Numbered from the stretch's first letter, positions 5,554 to 15,112 are shown. The stretch is DNA of 38,726 nucleotides from Oscillospiraceae bacterium (GCA_902767915.1 CACXJE010000010.1:1-38726); one strand, 5' to 3'. Program-made: numbers and translations. Notes: generated by a model not told the origin, from the letters alone.

Positions 5554-8067
5554 ATGTCTTTGAGAATCGCCCTTGCGGGCAACCCGAACAGCGGCAAAAC
5601 GACCCTGTTCAATGCGCTGACCGGTTCCAACCAGTTTGTGGGTAACTGGCCCGGCGTTACGGTGGAGAAAAAGGAAGGCAAGCTGAAAAAGCATACCGAC
5701 GTGACCATCACCGACCTGCCCGGCATCTACTCCCTGTCCCCCTACACCCTGGAGGAGGTTGTGGCCCGGAACTATCTGATCGGCGAGCGGCCCGACGCCA
5801 TTCTGAACATCGTGGACGGCTCCAACCTGGAGCGGAACCTGTACTTAACCACCCAGCTGACGGAGCTGGGCATTCCCGTGGTCGTGGCCATCAACATGAT
5901 GGACGTGGTGAAGAAGAACGGCGACAAGATCGACACCCAGCAGCTCAGCAAGCAGTTGGGCTGCAGGATCGTGGAGATCTCCGCGCTGAAGGGCACCGGC
6001 GTCACAGAGGCTGCCGAGGCAGCCATCGCGGCTGCCACCACCGGCAAGACCGTGCCGATGCACACCTTCTCCGGCCCCGTGGAGCACACCCTGGCCCATA
6101 TTGAGGAGCACGCGCTGACGAATCTGCCCGAGGAGCAGCAGCGCTGGTACGCGGTCAAGCTCTTTGAGCGGGACAGCAAGGCCATGGAGCAGCTGAAGCT
6201 CCCCGCCAATGTGGCTGCCGACGTGGAGCAGCACATTGCCGACGTGGAGAAGGAGCTGGACGACGACGCCGAGTCCATCATCACCAACGAGCGCTACGTC
6301 TGGATCGGCTCCATCATCAAGTCCTCCTACAAGAAAAAGAACGTGGGCAAGCTTTCCACCTCCGACAAGATCGACCGGATCGTGACCAACCGCTGGCTGG
6401 GCCTGCCGATCTTCGCCATTGTGATGTTTGCCATCTACTGGATCGCCATGGTGGGCGTGGGCGCCCCTGCCACCGACTGGGCCAACGACGGCCTCTTCGG
6501 CGACGGCTGGCATCTGCTGGGCATCGGCTCGTCCAAGGCTGAGGAAGCCGCCGACGACTACACCGCCGCTGTGAACGCCATCAACGCCTACGGCTACGAG
6601 TTCGATCTCGAAGACGAAGAGAATCCCTTCGACGAGGAAGCCTTCCTGGCGGAAATCCAGGCCGACGCTTCCGCTGAGAAGTCCGCTGTTGTGACGGTGG
6701 AGGACGAGGAGACCCTGGAGGAATCCGACATCACCGTGTACTACGACACCATTCCCGACGACGCGGATGAGGAATCCACCAACTCCATGACCTTCAAGGA
6801 CGCCGTGGAATACTTCACCGACAAGGGCTTTGAGGAGCCCGACCCCGCCGACTACGGCGTGTGGGTCCCCGGTATTCCCGTTTTGATCGGCAAGCTGCTG
6901 GACGCGCTGAACGTCCCCGAGGACGGCTGGGTCCGCGGCCTGATTCTGGACGGCATCGTGGCAGGCGTCGGCGCGGTTCTGGGCTTTGTGCCCCAGATGC
7001 TGGTGCTGTTCTTCCTGCTGGCCTTTGTGGAGGCCTGCGGCTATATGACCCGTATCGCCTTCGTGCTGGACCGGGTGTTCCGCCGCTTCGGCCTGTCCGG
7101 CAAGTCCTTCATTCCCATCCTGATCGGTACCGGCTGCGGCATCCCGGGCATTATGGCCTCCCGTACCATCGAAAACGAGCGTGACCGCCGCATGACGATC
7201 ATGACTACCACCTTCATCCCCTGCGGCGCCAAGACCCCCTTCATCGCCATGATCGCCGGCGCCATCTTCGGCGGCTCTCCCTGGATCGCGGTTTCCGCCT
7301 ACTTCCTGGGCATGGCAGCCATCATCGTCTCCGGTATCATCCTGAAGAAGACCAGGATGTTCGCCGGCGACCCGGCTCCCTTCGTCATGGAGCTGCCCGC
7401 CTACCATTGGCCCACCCTGTCCAACGTGCTTCGGTCCATGTGGGAGCGCGGCTGGTCCTTCATCAAGAAGGCCGGCACCATCATCCTGCTTTCCACCATC
7501 CTGGTCTGGTTCCTCACCTTCTTCGGCTGGGTGGACGGCGCCTTCCGGATGCTGTCTGAGGAGGAGATCGAGTACTCCATCCTGGCCCGTGTGGGCAACG
7601 CCATCGCCTGGATCTTCGCGCCTCTGGGCTGGGGCAACTGGCAGGCCACCGTGGCCTCCATCACCGGCCTTGTGGCCAAGGAGAACATCGTCGGCACCAT
7701 GGGCATCCTGTACCGGGCCGGCGAGGGCAGCGTCTACTCTCACCTGGCGGCGGCCTTTACGGGTCTGGCAGGCTACAGCTTCCTGACCTTCAACCTGCTG
7801 TGCGCTCCCTGCTTCGCGGCCATGGGCGCCATCAAGCGTGAGATGAACAACCGCAAGTGGACCTGGTTCGCCATCGGCTATGAGTGCGTCTTTGCCTATC
7901 TGGTGGCCCTGGCCATCTATCAGATCGGCGCCATCTTTGCCTCCAACGTGTCCGTGAACGTGATCGGCCTGATCGTGTCCATCGCGGTTGTGGCGCTGGG
8001 CGTGTACCTGCTGGTTCGCCCCTACAAGGAATCCACCACCCTGACCAAGAAGGTCAAGGTCAAGTAA
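5554..8067 (+). CDS. feoB: FeoB ferrous iron transporter, GTPase fused to membrane channel
   Basis: This 837-residue inner-membrane protein imports Fe(II). The N-terminal G domain shows G1 GNPNSGKT (9-16), G3 DLPG (54-57) and G4 NMMD (114-117), followed by a helical GDI-like region. The membrane part includes two Gate/Nucleoside-recognition-like halves with GTGCGIPGIMASRTI and TTFIPCGAKTPFIAMIAG, which contain conserved Cys residues of FeoB. Between the first membrane segment (about 284-305) and the next (about 465) lies an extra, very acidic loop (about 325-430) rich in Asp/Glu, expected outside the cell. That loop makes the protein longer than the roughly 670-770 residues of common FeoB. 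The start has GGAAGAAG upstream. It is followed by a Cys-rich partner gene. Confidence 0.97.
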   Translation: MSLRIALAGNPNSGKTTLFNALTGSNQFVGNWPGVTVEKKEGKLKKHTDVTITDLPGIYSLSPYTLEEVVARNYLIGERPDAILNIVDGSNLERNLYLTTQLTELGIPVVVAINMMDVVKKNGDKIDTQQLSKQLGCRIVEISALKGTGVTEAAEAAIAAATTGKTVPMHTFSGPVEHTLAHIEEHALTNLPEEQQRWYAVKLFERDSKAMEQLKLPANVAADVEQHIADVEKELDDDAESIITNERYVWIGSIIKSSYKKKNVGKLSTSDKIDRIVTNRWLGLPIFAIVMFAIYWIAMVGVGAPATDWANDGLFGDGWHLLGIGSSKAEEAADDYTAAVNAINAYGYEFDLEDEENPFDEEAFLAEIQADASAEKSAVVTVEDEETLEESDITVYYDTIPDDADEESTNSMTFKDAVEYFTDKGFEEPDPADYGVWVPGIPVLIGKLLDALNVPEDGWVRGLILDGIVAGVGAVLGFVPQMLVLFFLLAFVEACGYMTRIAFVLDRVFRRFGLSGKSFIPILIGTGCGIPGIMASRTIENERDRRMTIMTTTFIPCGAKTPFIAMIAGAIFGGSPWIAVSAYFLGMAAIIVSGIILKKTRMFAGDPAPFVMELPAYHWPTLSNVLRSMWERGWSFIKKAGTIILLSTILVWFLTFFGWVDGAFRMLSEEEIEYSILARVGNAIAWIFAPLGWGNWQATVASITGLVAKENIVGTMGILYRAGEGSVYSHLAAAFTGLAGYSFLTFNLLCAPCFAAMGAIKREMNNRKWTWFAIGYECVFAYLVALAIYQIGAIFASNVSVNVIGLIVSIAVVALGVYLLVRPYKESTTLTKKVKVK

Positions 8068-8072
8068 CGACT

Positions 8073-8131
8073 GCCCTTGCCTTCTCCCCGGGGAGAAGGT
8101 GTCGGCAGAGCCGACGGATGAGGGGCTTGTG
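8073..8131. repeat. Repeat family D palindrome after feoB
   Basis: CTTCTCCCCGGGGAGAAG is a perfect palindrome (8081-8098), followed by GTCGGCAGAGCCGACGGATGAGGGG. A longer relative with GTGTCACGGCCCTGAGTCCGTGACGGATGAGGG lies inside the copper ATPase gene near 13901-14030. Confidence 0.8.
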
Positions 8132-8163
8132 TAATCAGTATTCTTTGAAAGGAGTTGTTGTCA

Positions 8164-8355
8164 ATGTTGTCCTGGCTGCAGGCGAATATCGGATCCATCG
8201 TCGTTGTTTTCGTCCTCTTGATTGTTGTTGCTTTGATTGTCCGACGGTTGGTCCTGGATAAGAAAGCGGGCAAGCACATCTGCGGCGGCTCCTGCGGCTC
8301 CTGCGGGGGCGGCTGCAGCGGCTGCCCCATGCACGGCCAATGCCATAAAACCTGA
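8164..8355 (+). CDS. FeoB-associated Cys-rich membrane protein
   Basis: This 63-residue protein has one N-terminal membrane helix (about 8-28, IGSIVVVFVLLIVVALIV) and a C-terminal tail with six Cys and three His (CGGSCGSCGGGCSGCPMHGQC). It fits the FeoB-associated Cys-rich protein family found after feoB in Firmicutes. The tail could bind iron or an Fe-S cluster; its role is not established. AAAGGAG lies nine bases upstream of ATG 8164. Two TTG codons at 8155/8158 are in frame but too close to that site. It is the last gene of the feo operon, before a terminator. Confidence 0.9.
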   Translation: MLSWLQANIGSIVVVFVLLIVVALIVRRLVLDKKAGKHICGGSCGSCGGGCSGCPMHGQCHKT

Positions 8356-8364
8356 AACCGGCGG

Positions 8365-8393
8365 GGCCCGCAGGAGCGATCCTGCGGGCCTTT
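8365..8393 (+). terminator. Terminator of the feo operon
   Basis: GGCCCGCAGG (8365-8374), loop AGCGAT, CCTGCGGGCC (8381-8390), then TTTG. The 10-bp GC-rich stem starts nine bases past the last feo stop codon; the T-tract is short. Confidence 0.75.
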
Positions 8394-8435
8394 GCCGCTT
8401 TGTAAATCGGGAATTATGGGGATGTTATGAGACTC

Positions 8436-8525
8436 CCGTAGGGGACGGGTTTCCCGTCCCGTGCTTCGTCTTACAGCGTCGTTCCGTGCGGGCCGGGACT
8501 AGCTTCGCGTCGCCGGCCCCTACGG
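8436..8525. repeat. Pair of REP palindromes in opposite orientation
   Basis: GTAGGGGACGGGTTTCCCGTCCC (8437-8461) and the inverted form ending GGCCCCTACGG (about 8488-8525) face each other, an arrangement like a bacterial interspersed mosaic element. Confidence 0.7.
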
Positions 8526-8573
8526 AGTGATCCCCACAAATCCCAATCTCCAATTCCGAAAAGGAGCGATCAA

Positions 8574-9278
8574 ATGAACGAAATCCTGAAATTCCAAGAC
8601 GTCTCCCGGGTCTACACCGCTGGAGACCATACCCTCCGGGCCCTGGACCATGTGGACCTGTCTCTGCCGGAGGGAAAGTTCATTGTGGTGCTGGGCCCCT
8701 CCGGCGCCGGCAAGAGCACCCTTCTGAATCTGATCGGCGGTCTGGACAGCCCCACCGAGGGCAGGATCCTGGCCGACGGCCGGGATATCTCCACCCTGAC
8801 AAACGACGAGCTGGCGGAATACCGGGCCCGGACTGTGGGCTTCGTGTTCCAGAACTACAATCTGATCCCCACGCTGACGGTCTATGAAAACGTGGCCCTG
8901 GTCCGGGAGATCGTGAAGGACGCCCTGCCGGCGGAGGAAATGCTGGAGGCGGTGGGCCTGGCGGACCATCTGAAGAACTTCCCGTCGGAGCTTTCCGGCG
9001 GCGAGCAGCAGCGGGTGTCCATTGCCCGGGCCCTGGCCAAGAACCCCAAGATCCTTCTGTGCGACGAGCCCACCGGCGCGCTGGACTCGGAAACCGGCGT
9101 GGTGGTGCTGAAGCTCCTGCTGCAGATGGCCCGGGAACGGGGCAAGACCATCGTGATCGTGACCCATAACCAGAACATTGCCAAGATGGCGGACGTGATC
9201 GTCCGGGTCAAGAGCGGCCATATCCGCAGCGTGGAGACCCAGGAAAAGCCCCTGTCGGCGGAAGAGGTGGATTGGTAA
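8574..9278 (+). CDS. ABC transporter ATPase, MacB/LolD-like
   Basis: This 234-residue cytosolic ATPase powers the FtsX-type permease encoded next. It shows Walker [10 protein letters not shown] (about 40-48), Q-loop [13 protein letters not shown], signature [15 protein letters not shown], Walker [13 protein letters not shown] and H-loop THN. The Q-loop and signature are those of the lipoprotein-release/macrolide-export (type VII) group. AAAGGAG stands eight bases before ATG 8574. Its TAA stop shares one base with the permease ATG, so the two are translationally coupled. Substrate is unknown; family members export peptides, lipids or drugs, or work as mechanotransmission machines. Confidence 0.93.
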   Translation: MNEILKFQDVSRVYTAGDHTLRALDHVDLSLPEGKFIVVLGPSGAGKSTLLNLIGGLDSPTEGRILADGRDISTLTNDELAEYRARTVGFVFQNYNLIPTLTVYENVALVREIVKDALPAEEMLEAVGLADHLKNFPSELSGGEQQRVSIARALAKNPKILLCDEPTGALDSETGVVVLKLLLQMARERGKTIVIVTHNQNIAKMADVIVRVKSGHIRSVETQEKPLSAEEVDW

Positions 9279-11572
9279 TGCTTCGGAAAAAGCTGTTCCG
9301 CACCATGGGCCGCTACAAGGCCCAGTTCATCTCCATGGCCATCATGGTGGCCCTGGGCATCGGGGTCTTTATGGGCTTCAACATGGAGTGGTATACCCTG
9401 GACCGGGACGCCACCAAGACCTATGAGGCCACGGGCTTTGCCGACTACCGGGTGGTTTCGGACCGGTTCTTTTCCCAGGAGGAGCTGGAGGCCGTGGCCG
9501 CCATTCCCGGCGTTTCGGAGGCGACCAGATTTCTGAAGGTCAATGTGGCGGTCGAGGGCAGCACGGATCTTCTGGGCCTGACCGTCACCACCAATCCGAA
9601 GGTCTCCGGCCTGTACGTGACCTCCGGCGCTGCCTATGACCCGGATGTCCGGGGCTTCTGGCTCTCGGACCAGTACGCGGAGAAAAACGGCGTGCGTTTA
9701 GGCGACACGCTGACCCTGCACTATACCGGGCTCATCGGCACCGTGGAAATCTCCGCGCCGGTGGTGGGCCTGTGCAAGGCCTCGGAGTATATGATCTGCC
9801 TCCAGGACGAGACCCAGATGATGCCGGACTACAACACCTACGGCTTCGTCTACATGACCCCCGCCATGCTTCGGGCCTCGGTCCCGGTGGAGGCCTACAG
9901 CCAGATCAATCTGATCTCCGGCCTGTCCAAAAAGGAGCTGATCCCGCAGATCGACGAGGCCCTGGGCCGGACCGCCATGGTCCTCTCCCGGGACGAGACC
10001 GTCTCCTGGGCGGAGACCCAGGGGGAGATCAACGAGGGCGTCACCATGGGCTCCATCCTGCCGGTGCTGTTTTTGGCCATCGCGATTCTGACCATGGTCA
10101 CCACCATGCACCGGCTCACCGCCTCCGAGAAGACCCAGATCGGCCTGCTGAAATCCCTGGGCTTCAAGGACCGGCGGATCCTCTGGCACTATACCGCCTA
10201 CGGTCTGACCATCGGTCTGGTGGGCGCGGGCCTGGGCATCGGGATCGGCTATTTCCTGGCCTGGTTCATTATGAATCCCAACGGAGCCATGGGCACATAC
10301 GTGGATCTGATCGACTGGACCCTCTACGTACCCCCCTTCTGCTGGGCGGTGCTGGCGGCTGTGGTGGGCTTCCTGACCCTGATCAGCTTCCTGTCGGTGA
10401 AGTCCATGCTGCGGGGTACCGCTGCCGACGCCCTGCGGCCCTATTCTCCCAAGCGGGTGCGTCCCCTGCTGCTGGAACGGACCCGGCTCTGGAACCGGAT
10501 CGGCTTCGGGGCCCGGTGGAACCTGCGGGACTGCCTGCGCCATAAGGCCCGGACCGGTATGACCCTGTTCGGGATCGTGGGCTGTATGGTGCTGCTGGTG
10601 GGCGCCCTGGGCATGAACGACACGGCCCGATCCTTCGTCACCGTATTCTATGACGAGGCCACGGCCTATGAGAGCAAGCTCAATCTGACCGTGGACGAGA
10701 AGGCCGGGCCGGAGGCCAACGAAAAGGCCGCTGCAATCGCCGAGACCTGGGAGGGGGACTGGGCCGCTGTGTCCAGCGTCCAGGTGGGGGAAAAGGCCGT
10801 GGGCCTGGAAATTTACCATGTGCCCCATGGACTGATCCGCTTCATCGGCAAGGACATGGAGGAGGTCACCCTCTCCGAGACCGGCGTCTATATCTGCGAC
10901 CGGATCGCCAAGGAAAACGATCTGGCCCCGGGAGACCGGATCACCTTCTCCCCCTACGGCTCCAGCGAGAGCTATGAGGCCCCGGTGGCGGGGATCCTTC
11001 GGTCCCTGTCCGAATCCGTGATCCTGTCCGACGCCGCCGCGGACCGGCTGGGGATCCCGTATCAGATCAACACGGTCTATACCAGGGCGGCGGACGTCCC
11101 CGCCGGGGGGATGATCTCCAGCGTCCAGTCCAAGCAGAGCATCCTGAAATCCTTCGACGAATTCATGGAGCTGATGGTCACCATGATCCTCCTGCTGGTG
11201 ATCGCCGCTGTGGTGCTGGGCGTGGTGGTGCTCTACAACCTGGGCGTCATGAGCTACACCGAGCGCTATCGGGAGATGGCGACCCTGAAGGTAGTGGGCT
11301 TCCGGGACCGGCAGATCGGCCGGATCCTGATCGGCCAGAACCTGTGGCTCACGGTGCTGGGCGTGGTCATCGGCCTCCCTGCCGGCGTTGGGGTGCTGCA
11401 GTATCTGATCACGGCCCTTGCCGCGGAGTATGAGATGAAGCTGACCCTGGGGCCGCTGACCTACGTCGTTTCCATCGCGCTGACCTTCGGCGTCAGTCTG
11501 ATCGTGGGCTGGATGATCTCCCGGAAGAACCGGAAGATCAATATGGTGGAGGCGCTGAAGGGCGTGGACTGA
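9278..11572 (+). CDS. FtsX-family ABC transporter permease
   Basis: This 764-residue membrane protein has the layout of large Firmicutes FtsX permeases. An N-terminal helix (about 17-35) is followed by an extracytoplasmic domain (about 45-245), an FtsX block of three helices (about 255-370) with [16 protein letters not shown], a second extracytoplasmic domain (about 440-610), and a second FtsX block (about 630-750) with [21 protein letters not shown] 9278 overlaps the ATPase stop by one base; an upstream in-frame GTG lies inside the ATPase gene and is unnecessary. No sensor kinase gene is adjacent, so no link to antibiotic sensing can be claimed. No terminator was recognised after it. Confidence 0.92.
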   Translation: MLRKKLFRTMGRYKAQFISMAIMVALGIGVFMGFNMEWYTLDRDATKTYEATGFADYRVVSDRFFSQEELEAVAAIPGVSEATRFLKVNVAVEGSTDLLGLTVTTNPKVSGLYVTSGAAYDPDVRGFWLSDQYAEKNGVRLGDTLTLHYTGLIGTVEISAPVVGLCKASEYMICLQDETQMMPDYNTYGFVYMTPAMLRASVPVEAYSQINLISGLSKKELIPQIDEALGRTAMVLSRDETVSWAETQGEINEGVTMGSILPVLFLAIAILTMVTTMHRLTASEKTQIGLLKSLGFKDRRILWHYTAYGLTIGLVGAGLGIGIGYFLAWFIMNPNGAMGTYVDLIDWTLYVPPFCWAVLAAVVGFLTLISFLSVKSMLRGTAADALRPYSPKRVRPLLLERTRLWNRIGFGARWNLRDCLRHKARTGMTLFGIVGCMVLLVGALGMNDTARSFVTVFYDEATAYESKLNLTVDEKAGPEANEKAAAIAETWEGDWAAVSSVQVGEKAVGLEIYHVPHGLIRFIGKDMEEVTLSETGVYICDRIAKENDLAPGDRITFSPYGSSESYEAPVAGILRSLSESVILSDAAADRLGIPYQINTVYTRAADVPAGGMISSVQSKQSILKSFDEFMELMVTMILLLVIAAVVLGVVVLYNLGVMSYTERYREMATLKVVGFRDRQIGRILIGQNLWLTVLGVVIGLPAGVGVLQYLITALAAEYEMKLTLGPLTYVVSIALTFGVSLIVGWMISRKNRKINMVEALKGVD

Positions 11573-11632
11573 TCCGATTCCGGGAGCCTTTCAGGCCCCG
11601 CAGGGAAGTGCCCGCCCGGACAAGCTGAAACA

Positions 11633-11728
11633 ATAACCTTTCCAGGATATTTAATGCCTGAAAAAGTGAAAAAAGCCTTGACTTTTGGGACTTTTTGTGG
11701 TATAATTGAGGTATCCTGGAAGGGTTAT
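11633..11728. repeat. 17-bp inverted repeats enclosing a promoter
   Basis: ATAACCTTTCCAGGATA (11633-11649) and TATCCTGGAAGGGTTAT (11712-11728) are inverted copies with one mismatch. They enclose a complete near-consensus promoter. The copies could be operator arms, recombination sites or a read-through hairpin. Confidence 0.8.
11678..11706 (+). promoter_or_regulatory. Near-perfect sigma-A promoter with no immediate gene
   Basis: TTGACT (11678-11683), a 17-bp spacer and TATAAT (11701-11706). The first downstream coding start is csoR at 12066, which has its own promoter, so this one makes either a long leader or an untranslated RNA. Confidence 0.85.
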
Positions 11729-11838
11729 AATTATTTCATGATCCCACTGCAGGGGCGCTGATCAAGCGTCCGTAAAAAAACATATCTTCCGCCCACCGGG
11801 AAGAAGATCGTCGCGCATCTTTCACCCACTGGGTGAAA
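11713..11838 (+). ncRNA. Candidate small RNA or leader, class unknown
   Basis: The stretch after the promoter has no plausible reading frame but several hairpins: GGGCGCTGATCAAGCGTCC (about 11752-11770), CTTCC/GGGAAG (about 11785-11802) and a perfect 8-bp stem TTTCACCC-ACT-GGGTGAAA (11820-11838). The last lacks a T-tract, so it is not a clear terminator. No Rfam class was recognised. Confidence 0.3.
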
Positions 11839-11920
11839 CAAGAAAAAGAATAAGAATAAGAACAAGAAAAAGAATAAGTACAAGTATAAGGAAGAGAGAA
11901 AGAACGAGTTCAAGTAAAAG
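11839..11920. repeat. Purine-rich tract with 6-bp periodicity
   Basis: About 80 bases consist of degenerate AAGAAT/AAGAAC/AAGTAC hexamers, almost all purine on the plus strand. It would read as alternating Lys-Asn/Tyr ending in a stop, but a TGA directly upstream and no start codon argue against a gene. Confidence 0.7.
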
Positions 11921-11998
11921 GGCACGGCGGCCCGTGGGGATCTGGCCGCGGCCGCGGCCTCCGTTCTTTCTTCCTTCCGAAAAAATAGAAAAGAAGTC

Positions 11999-12027
11999 TT
12001 GACATATACCCCATGGGGGTATATAAT
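11999..12027 (+). promoter_or_regulatory. Promoter of csoR-copA with CsoR operator in the spacer
   Basis: TTGACA (11999-12004), 17-bp spacer and TATAAT (12022-12027) are consensus. TATACCCCATGGGGGTATA (12005-12023) is a perfect inverted repeat (8-bp arms, ATG centre) of the known CsoR type (TACCCC...GGGGTA) and fills the spacer. CsoR bound here would block polymerase until Cu(I) releases it. Confidence 0.93.
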
Positions 12028-12065
12028 GCGCATAGAAACCATACTGTGAAAGGGGAGAGGCTGTC

Positions 12066-12362
12066 ATGGAAGAAGCCTGCGCCTGCAAGAAAAAGCACCG
12101 CTCCGAGGAGGAGCGGACCCGGCTGATCCACCGGCTGAACCGGATCGAGGGCCAGATCCGGGGCATTCGGGGCATGGTGGAAAACGACGTCTACTGCAAC
12201 GACGTGCTGGTCCAATGCTCCGCGGTCAACGCGGCGCTGAACGCCTTTGAGCGGGAGCTGCTGGCCGCCCATATCCGCACCTGCGTGGCGGAGGATCTCC
12301 GCGCCGGGGATGATGCCGTGGTGGACGAGCTGATGGCCACCCTGCAGAAACTGATGAGGTAA
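12066..12362 (+). CDS. csoR: CsoR copper-sensing repressor
   Basis: This 98-residue all-helical, DNA-binding copper sensor carries the Cys-His-Cys Cu(I) site at C44 (VYC), H69 and C73 (HIRTC), the spacing known for Cso[18 protein letters not shown] is the family's first helix. The N-terminal CAC and KKKH are extra and may also bind metal. GGGGAGAGG lies upstream of ATG 12066. The copper ATPase starts five bases after its stop, so the two form one autoregulated operon behind the operator at 12005-12023. Confidence 0.95.
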   Translation: MEEACACKKKHRSEEERTRLIHRLNRIEGQIRGIRGMVENDVYCNDVLVQCSAVNAALNAFERELLAAHIRTCVAEDLRAGDDAVVDELMATLQKLMR

Positions 12363-12367
12363 TTCGT

Positions 12368-15112
12368 ATGGAACAATACAACGTCACCGGCATGAGCTGC
12401 GCGGCCTGCTCTGCCCGGGTGGAAAAGGCGGTCCGGGCTGTGCCCGGGGTCACGGACTGCGCCGTGAGCCTGCTCACCAATTCCATGGGAGTGGAGGGCG
12501 CCGCGGCCCCTGCCGCCGTCATTGCCGCGGTCACCGCTGCCGGCTACGGAGCCGAGCTGAAATCGGCATCCGGCAAAGCCCCTGCCGCTTCCGCCCCCGG
12601 GGCCGACGCCCTGGCGGACCGGGAATCGCCCAAGCTGCTGCGGCGGCTGCTGTGGTCCCTGGGCTTTCTGCTGGTTCTGATGTACGTGTCCATGGGCCAC
12701 ATGATGTGGGGCTTCCCCCTGCCCAAATGGTTCGAGGGCAACCACGTGGCCATGGGCCTGACCCAGCTGCTGCTGGCGGCCATCGTGATGGTGATCAACC
12801 AGCGGTTCTTCATCTCCGGCACCAAGGCCCTGCTGCACCGGGCGCCCAATATGGACACCCTGGTGAGCCTGGGCTCCGCCGCCTCCTTCGGCTGGTCGGT
12901 CTATGTGCTCTTTGCCATGACCCGGGCCCAGACCGACGGCAACACCGCCGCTGTGGAGCGGTATATGCATGAATTCTACTTTGAGTCCGCGGCCATGATC
13001 CTGACGCTGATCACCGTGGGCAAGCTGCTGGAGGCCAAGTCCAAGGGCAGGACCACCGACGCTCTGAAGGGTCTGATGCGTCTGGCCCCCAAGACCGCCG
13101 TTCTGATCCGGGATGGGCAGGAGGTCACGGTGCCCATCGAGCAGGTCCAGAAGGACGACGTATTCGTGGTCCGGCCCGGAGAATCCATCCCGGTGGACGG
13201 GGTGGTGCTGGAGGGCAGCTCCGCCGTGAACGAATCCGCGCTGACCGGCGAATCCATCCCGGTGGACAAGGTCCCCGGGGATCTGCTCTCCGCCGCCACG
13301 GTGAACCAGTCCGGCTTTCTGAAGGCCCGGGCCACCCGGGTGGGGGAGGACACCACCCTCAGCAAAATCATCAAAATGGTCTCCGATGCGGCGGCCACCA
13401 AGGCCCCCATCGCCAAGACCGCCGACCGGGTCTCCGGCATTTTCGTCCCCACAGTCATCGGCATCGCCATCCTCACCACGGTGATCTGGCTGCTGGTGGG
13501 CCAGAGCTTTGCCTACGCCCTGGCCCGGGGGATCTCCGTACTGGTGATCTCCTGCCCCTGCGCCCTGGGCCTGGCCACCCCCGTGGCCATCATGGTGGGC
13601 AGCGGCGTGGGCGCCCGGAACGGGATCCTGTTCAAAACCGCCGTGTCTCTGGAGCAGACCGGGAAGGTGAAGGTGGTGGCCCTGGATAAGACCGGCACCA
13701 TCACCAGCGGCGAGCCCCGGGTCACGGATATCCTGCCCGCCCCCGGCGTCACCGAGCCGGAGCTGCTGACCGCGGCCCTGGCCCTGGAGCAGAAGAGCGA
13801 GCACCCCCTGGCCAAGGCCATTGTCGGCTTTGCCGTAGGGGCGGCCACTGGCCGCCCGCCCGAGGCAGACGCAGGCGGGCAACAGGCAACCGGGAACAAA
13901 GCCTTCCCCCTGGGGGCAGAGCTGTCCGGTGGACAGCGAGATTATATGGCCATTTCCGCAGCTATGCTGCGAAAATGGTATCCTACACTTAGTAGGTGTC
14001 ACGGCCCTGAGTCCGTGACGGATGAGGGACGTTCCGAACCCGCTCTGTGTCCGTTGCCCATCCCCGACGTTACCGACTTCCGGGCCCTGCCCGGCAACGG
14101 CCTGGAGGCCCTGCTGGAGGGGCAGCGCCTGCTGGGCGGCAGCGTGAAATATCTCTCCGAACGGACCGCTGTTCCCGAGATTATGCGCGCCAAGGCCGAG
14201 GCCCTGGCCGCCGAGGGCAAGACCCCGCTGCTCTTTGCCCATGGAGATAAGCTGCTGGGCCTCATCGCCGTGGCGGACGTGATCAAGCCCGAAAGTCCCC
14301 AGGCGGTGCAAGAGCTGCAGAACATGGGGATTGACGTAGTTATGTTAACCGGTGACAACCAGCGCACCGCGGAGGCCATCGGCAGGCAGGCAGGGGTGAA
14401 CCGGGTGATCGCAGGGGTCCTGCCGGAGGGCAAGGAGGACGTGATCCGCCAGCTCCAGCAGACCGGCAAGGTGCTGATGGTGGGCGACGGCATCAACGAC
14501 GCCCCGGCCCTGACCCGGGCGGATATGGGCATGGCCATCGGTGCGGGCACCGACGTGGCCATCGACGCGGCGGACGTGGTGCTGATGAAGAGCCGCCTCA
14601 CCGACGTGAGCGGGGCCATCCGGCTGAGCAAGGCCACCCTTCGCAACATCCACGAGAACCTGTTCTGGGCCTTCTTCTACAATGTGATCGGCATCCCTCT
14701 GGCGGCCGGCGCCTTTGTGAAGCTCTTCGGCTGGACCATGAACCCCATGTTCGGGGCTGCGGCCATGAGCCTGTCCAGCTTCTGCGTGGTGACCAACGCC
14801 CTGCGGCTGAATCTGTTCAAATTAGGCAACAGGCAACAGGCAATAGGCAATAGGAGACGGGGATCCGGGGCGGCAGCGGCGCACATCAGTGCGCCACGGG
14901 ACAGCGAAACGGTGATCGCGGTGAAAGGCATGATGTGCCACAACTGCGAGCGGCACGTGCGGGAGGCTCTGGAGGCTCTGCCCGGCGTGGAGGCCGCCTC
15001 CGCGGATTATCAGACCGGCCTCGTGACCCTCACCGGGGACGCGGCGGACGCCGACCTCCGGGAAGCCGTCCGGAGCGCAGGCTACAAGCTGAAAAAGATC
15101 CGGCGAAAATAA
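12368..15112 (+). CDS. copA: Copper-exporting P1B-type ATPase with in-frame repeat insertions
   Basis: This 914-residue membrane pump exports Cu(I). It carries an N-terminal HMA domain with GMSCAAC (Cys 11 and 14), TGES (about 297), the ion-binding CPC in SCPCALG (about 395), phosphorylation site DKTGT (about 439), SEHPLA in the nucleotide domain (about 477-482), GDGIND (about 705) and an additional C-terminal HMA domain with MMCHNC (about 856-861). Two stretches do not belong to the family: about 490-566 between [12 protein letters not shown] and [11 protein letters not shown], and about 818-846 between the last membrane helix and the C-terminal HMA domain. Both correspond at DNA level to intergenic repeat families (13835-14062 and 14822-14905), and the frame stays open. 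Without them the length is close to a normal CopA plus one HMA domain. Whether the pump stays active is unknown. Confidence 0.93.
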   Translation: MEQYNVTGMSCAACSARVEKAVRAVPGVTDCAVSLLTNSMGVEGAAAPAAVIAAVTAAGYGAELKSASGKAPAASAPGADALADRESPKLLRRLLWSLGFLLVLMYVSMGHMMWGFPLPKWFEGNHVAMGLTQLLLAAIVMVINQRFFISGTKALLHRAPNMDTLVSLGSAASFGWSVYVLFAMTRAQTDGNTAAVERYMHEFYFESAAMILTLITVGKLLEAKSKGRTTDALKGLMRLAPKTAVLIRDGQEVTVPIEQVQKDDVFVVRPGESIPVDGVVLEGSSAVNESALTGESIPVDKVPGDLLSAATVNQSGFLKARATRVGEDTTLSKIIKMVSDAAATKAPIAKTADRVSGIFVPTVIGIAILTTVIWLLVGQSFAYALARGISVLVISCPCALGLATPVAIMVGSGVGARNGILFKTAVSLEQTGKVKVVALDKTGTITSGEPRVTDILPAPGVTEPELLTAALALEQKSEHPLAKAIVGFAVGAATGRPPEADAGGQQATGNKAFPLGAELSGGQRDYMAISAAMLRKWYPTLSRCHGPESVTDEGRSEPALCPLPIPDVTDFRALPGNGLEALLEGQRLLGGSVKYLSERTAVPEIMRAKAEALAAEGKTPLLFAHGDKLLGLIAVADVIKPESPQAVQELQNMGIDVVMLTGDNQRTAEAIGRQAGVNRVIAGVLPEGKEDVIRQLQQTGKVLMVGDGINDAPALTRADMGMAIGAGTDVAIDAADVVLMKSRLTDVSGAIRLSKATLRNIHENLFWAFFYNVIGIPLAAGAFVKLFGWTMNPMFGAAAMSLSSFCVVTNALRLNLFKLGNRQQAIGNRRRGSGAAAAHISAPRDSETVIAVKGMMCHNCERHVREALEALPGVEAASADYQTGLVTLTGDAADADLREAVRSAGYKLKKIRRK
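13835..14062. repeat. Repeat cluster inserted in frame in the nucleotide-binding domain of copA
   Basis: It starts with the GTAGGGGCGGCCACTGGCCG palindrome (family A), continues with GGGCAACAGGCAAC heptamer-like units, then a family D element from about 13901 to 14030 (CCTTCCCCCTGGGGG, GCTGTCCGGTGGACAGC, GTCACGG...CCGTGACGGATGAGGG). All of it is translated. The right boundary is approximate. Confidence 0.85.
14822..14905. repeat. Heptamer array and REP inserted in frame before the copA C-terminal HMA domain
   Basis: Units TAGGCAA, CAGGCAA, CAGGCAA, TAGGCAA and TAGGAGA run from 14823 and are followed by a GCGCAC-ATCA-GTGCGC palindrome (about 14880-14895) related to GGCGCACAGTGTGCGCC at 25723. 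The array reads [14 protein letters not shown] in the copA frame; C-for-T changes in the second and third units keep stops out. Confidence 0.88.

Noticed and set aside
11713-11838. 6S RNA or another known small RNA after the 11678 promoter
   Set aside because: I could not trace the long central bubble of 6S RNA or any other class; it is kept only as an unnamed candidate.
11839-11913. Small Lys/Asn-rich protein gene in the purine tract
   Set aside because: A TGA lies directly upstream in frame and no start codon follows it.
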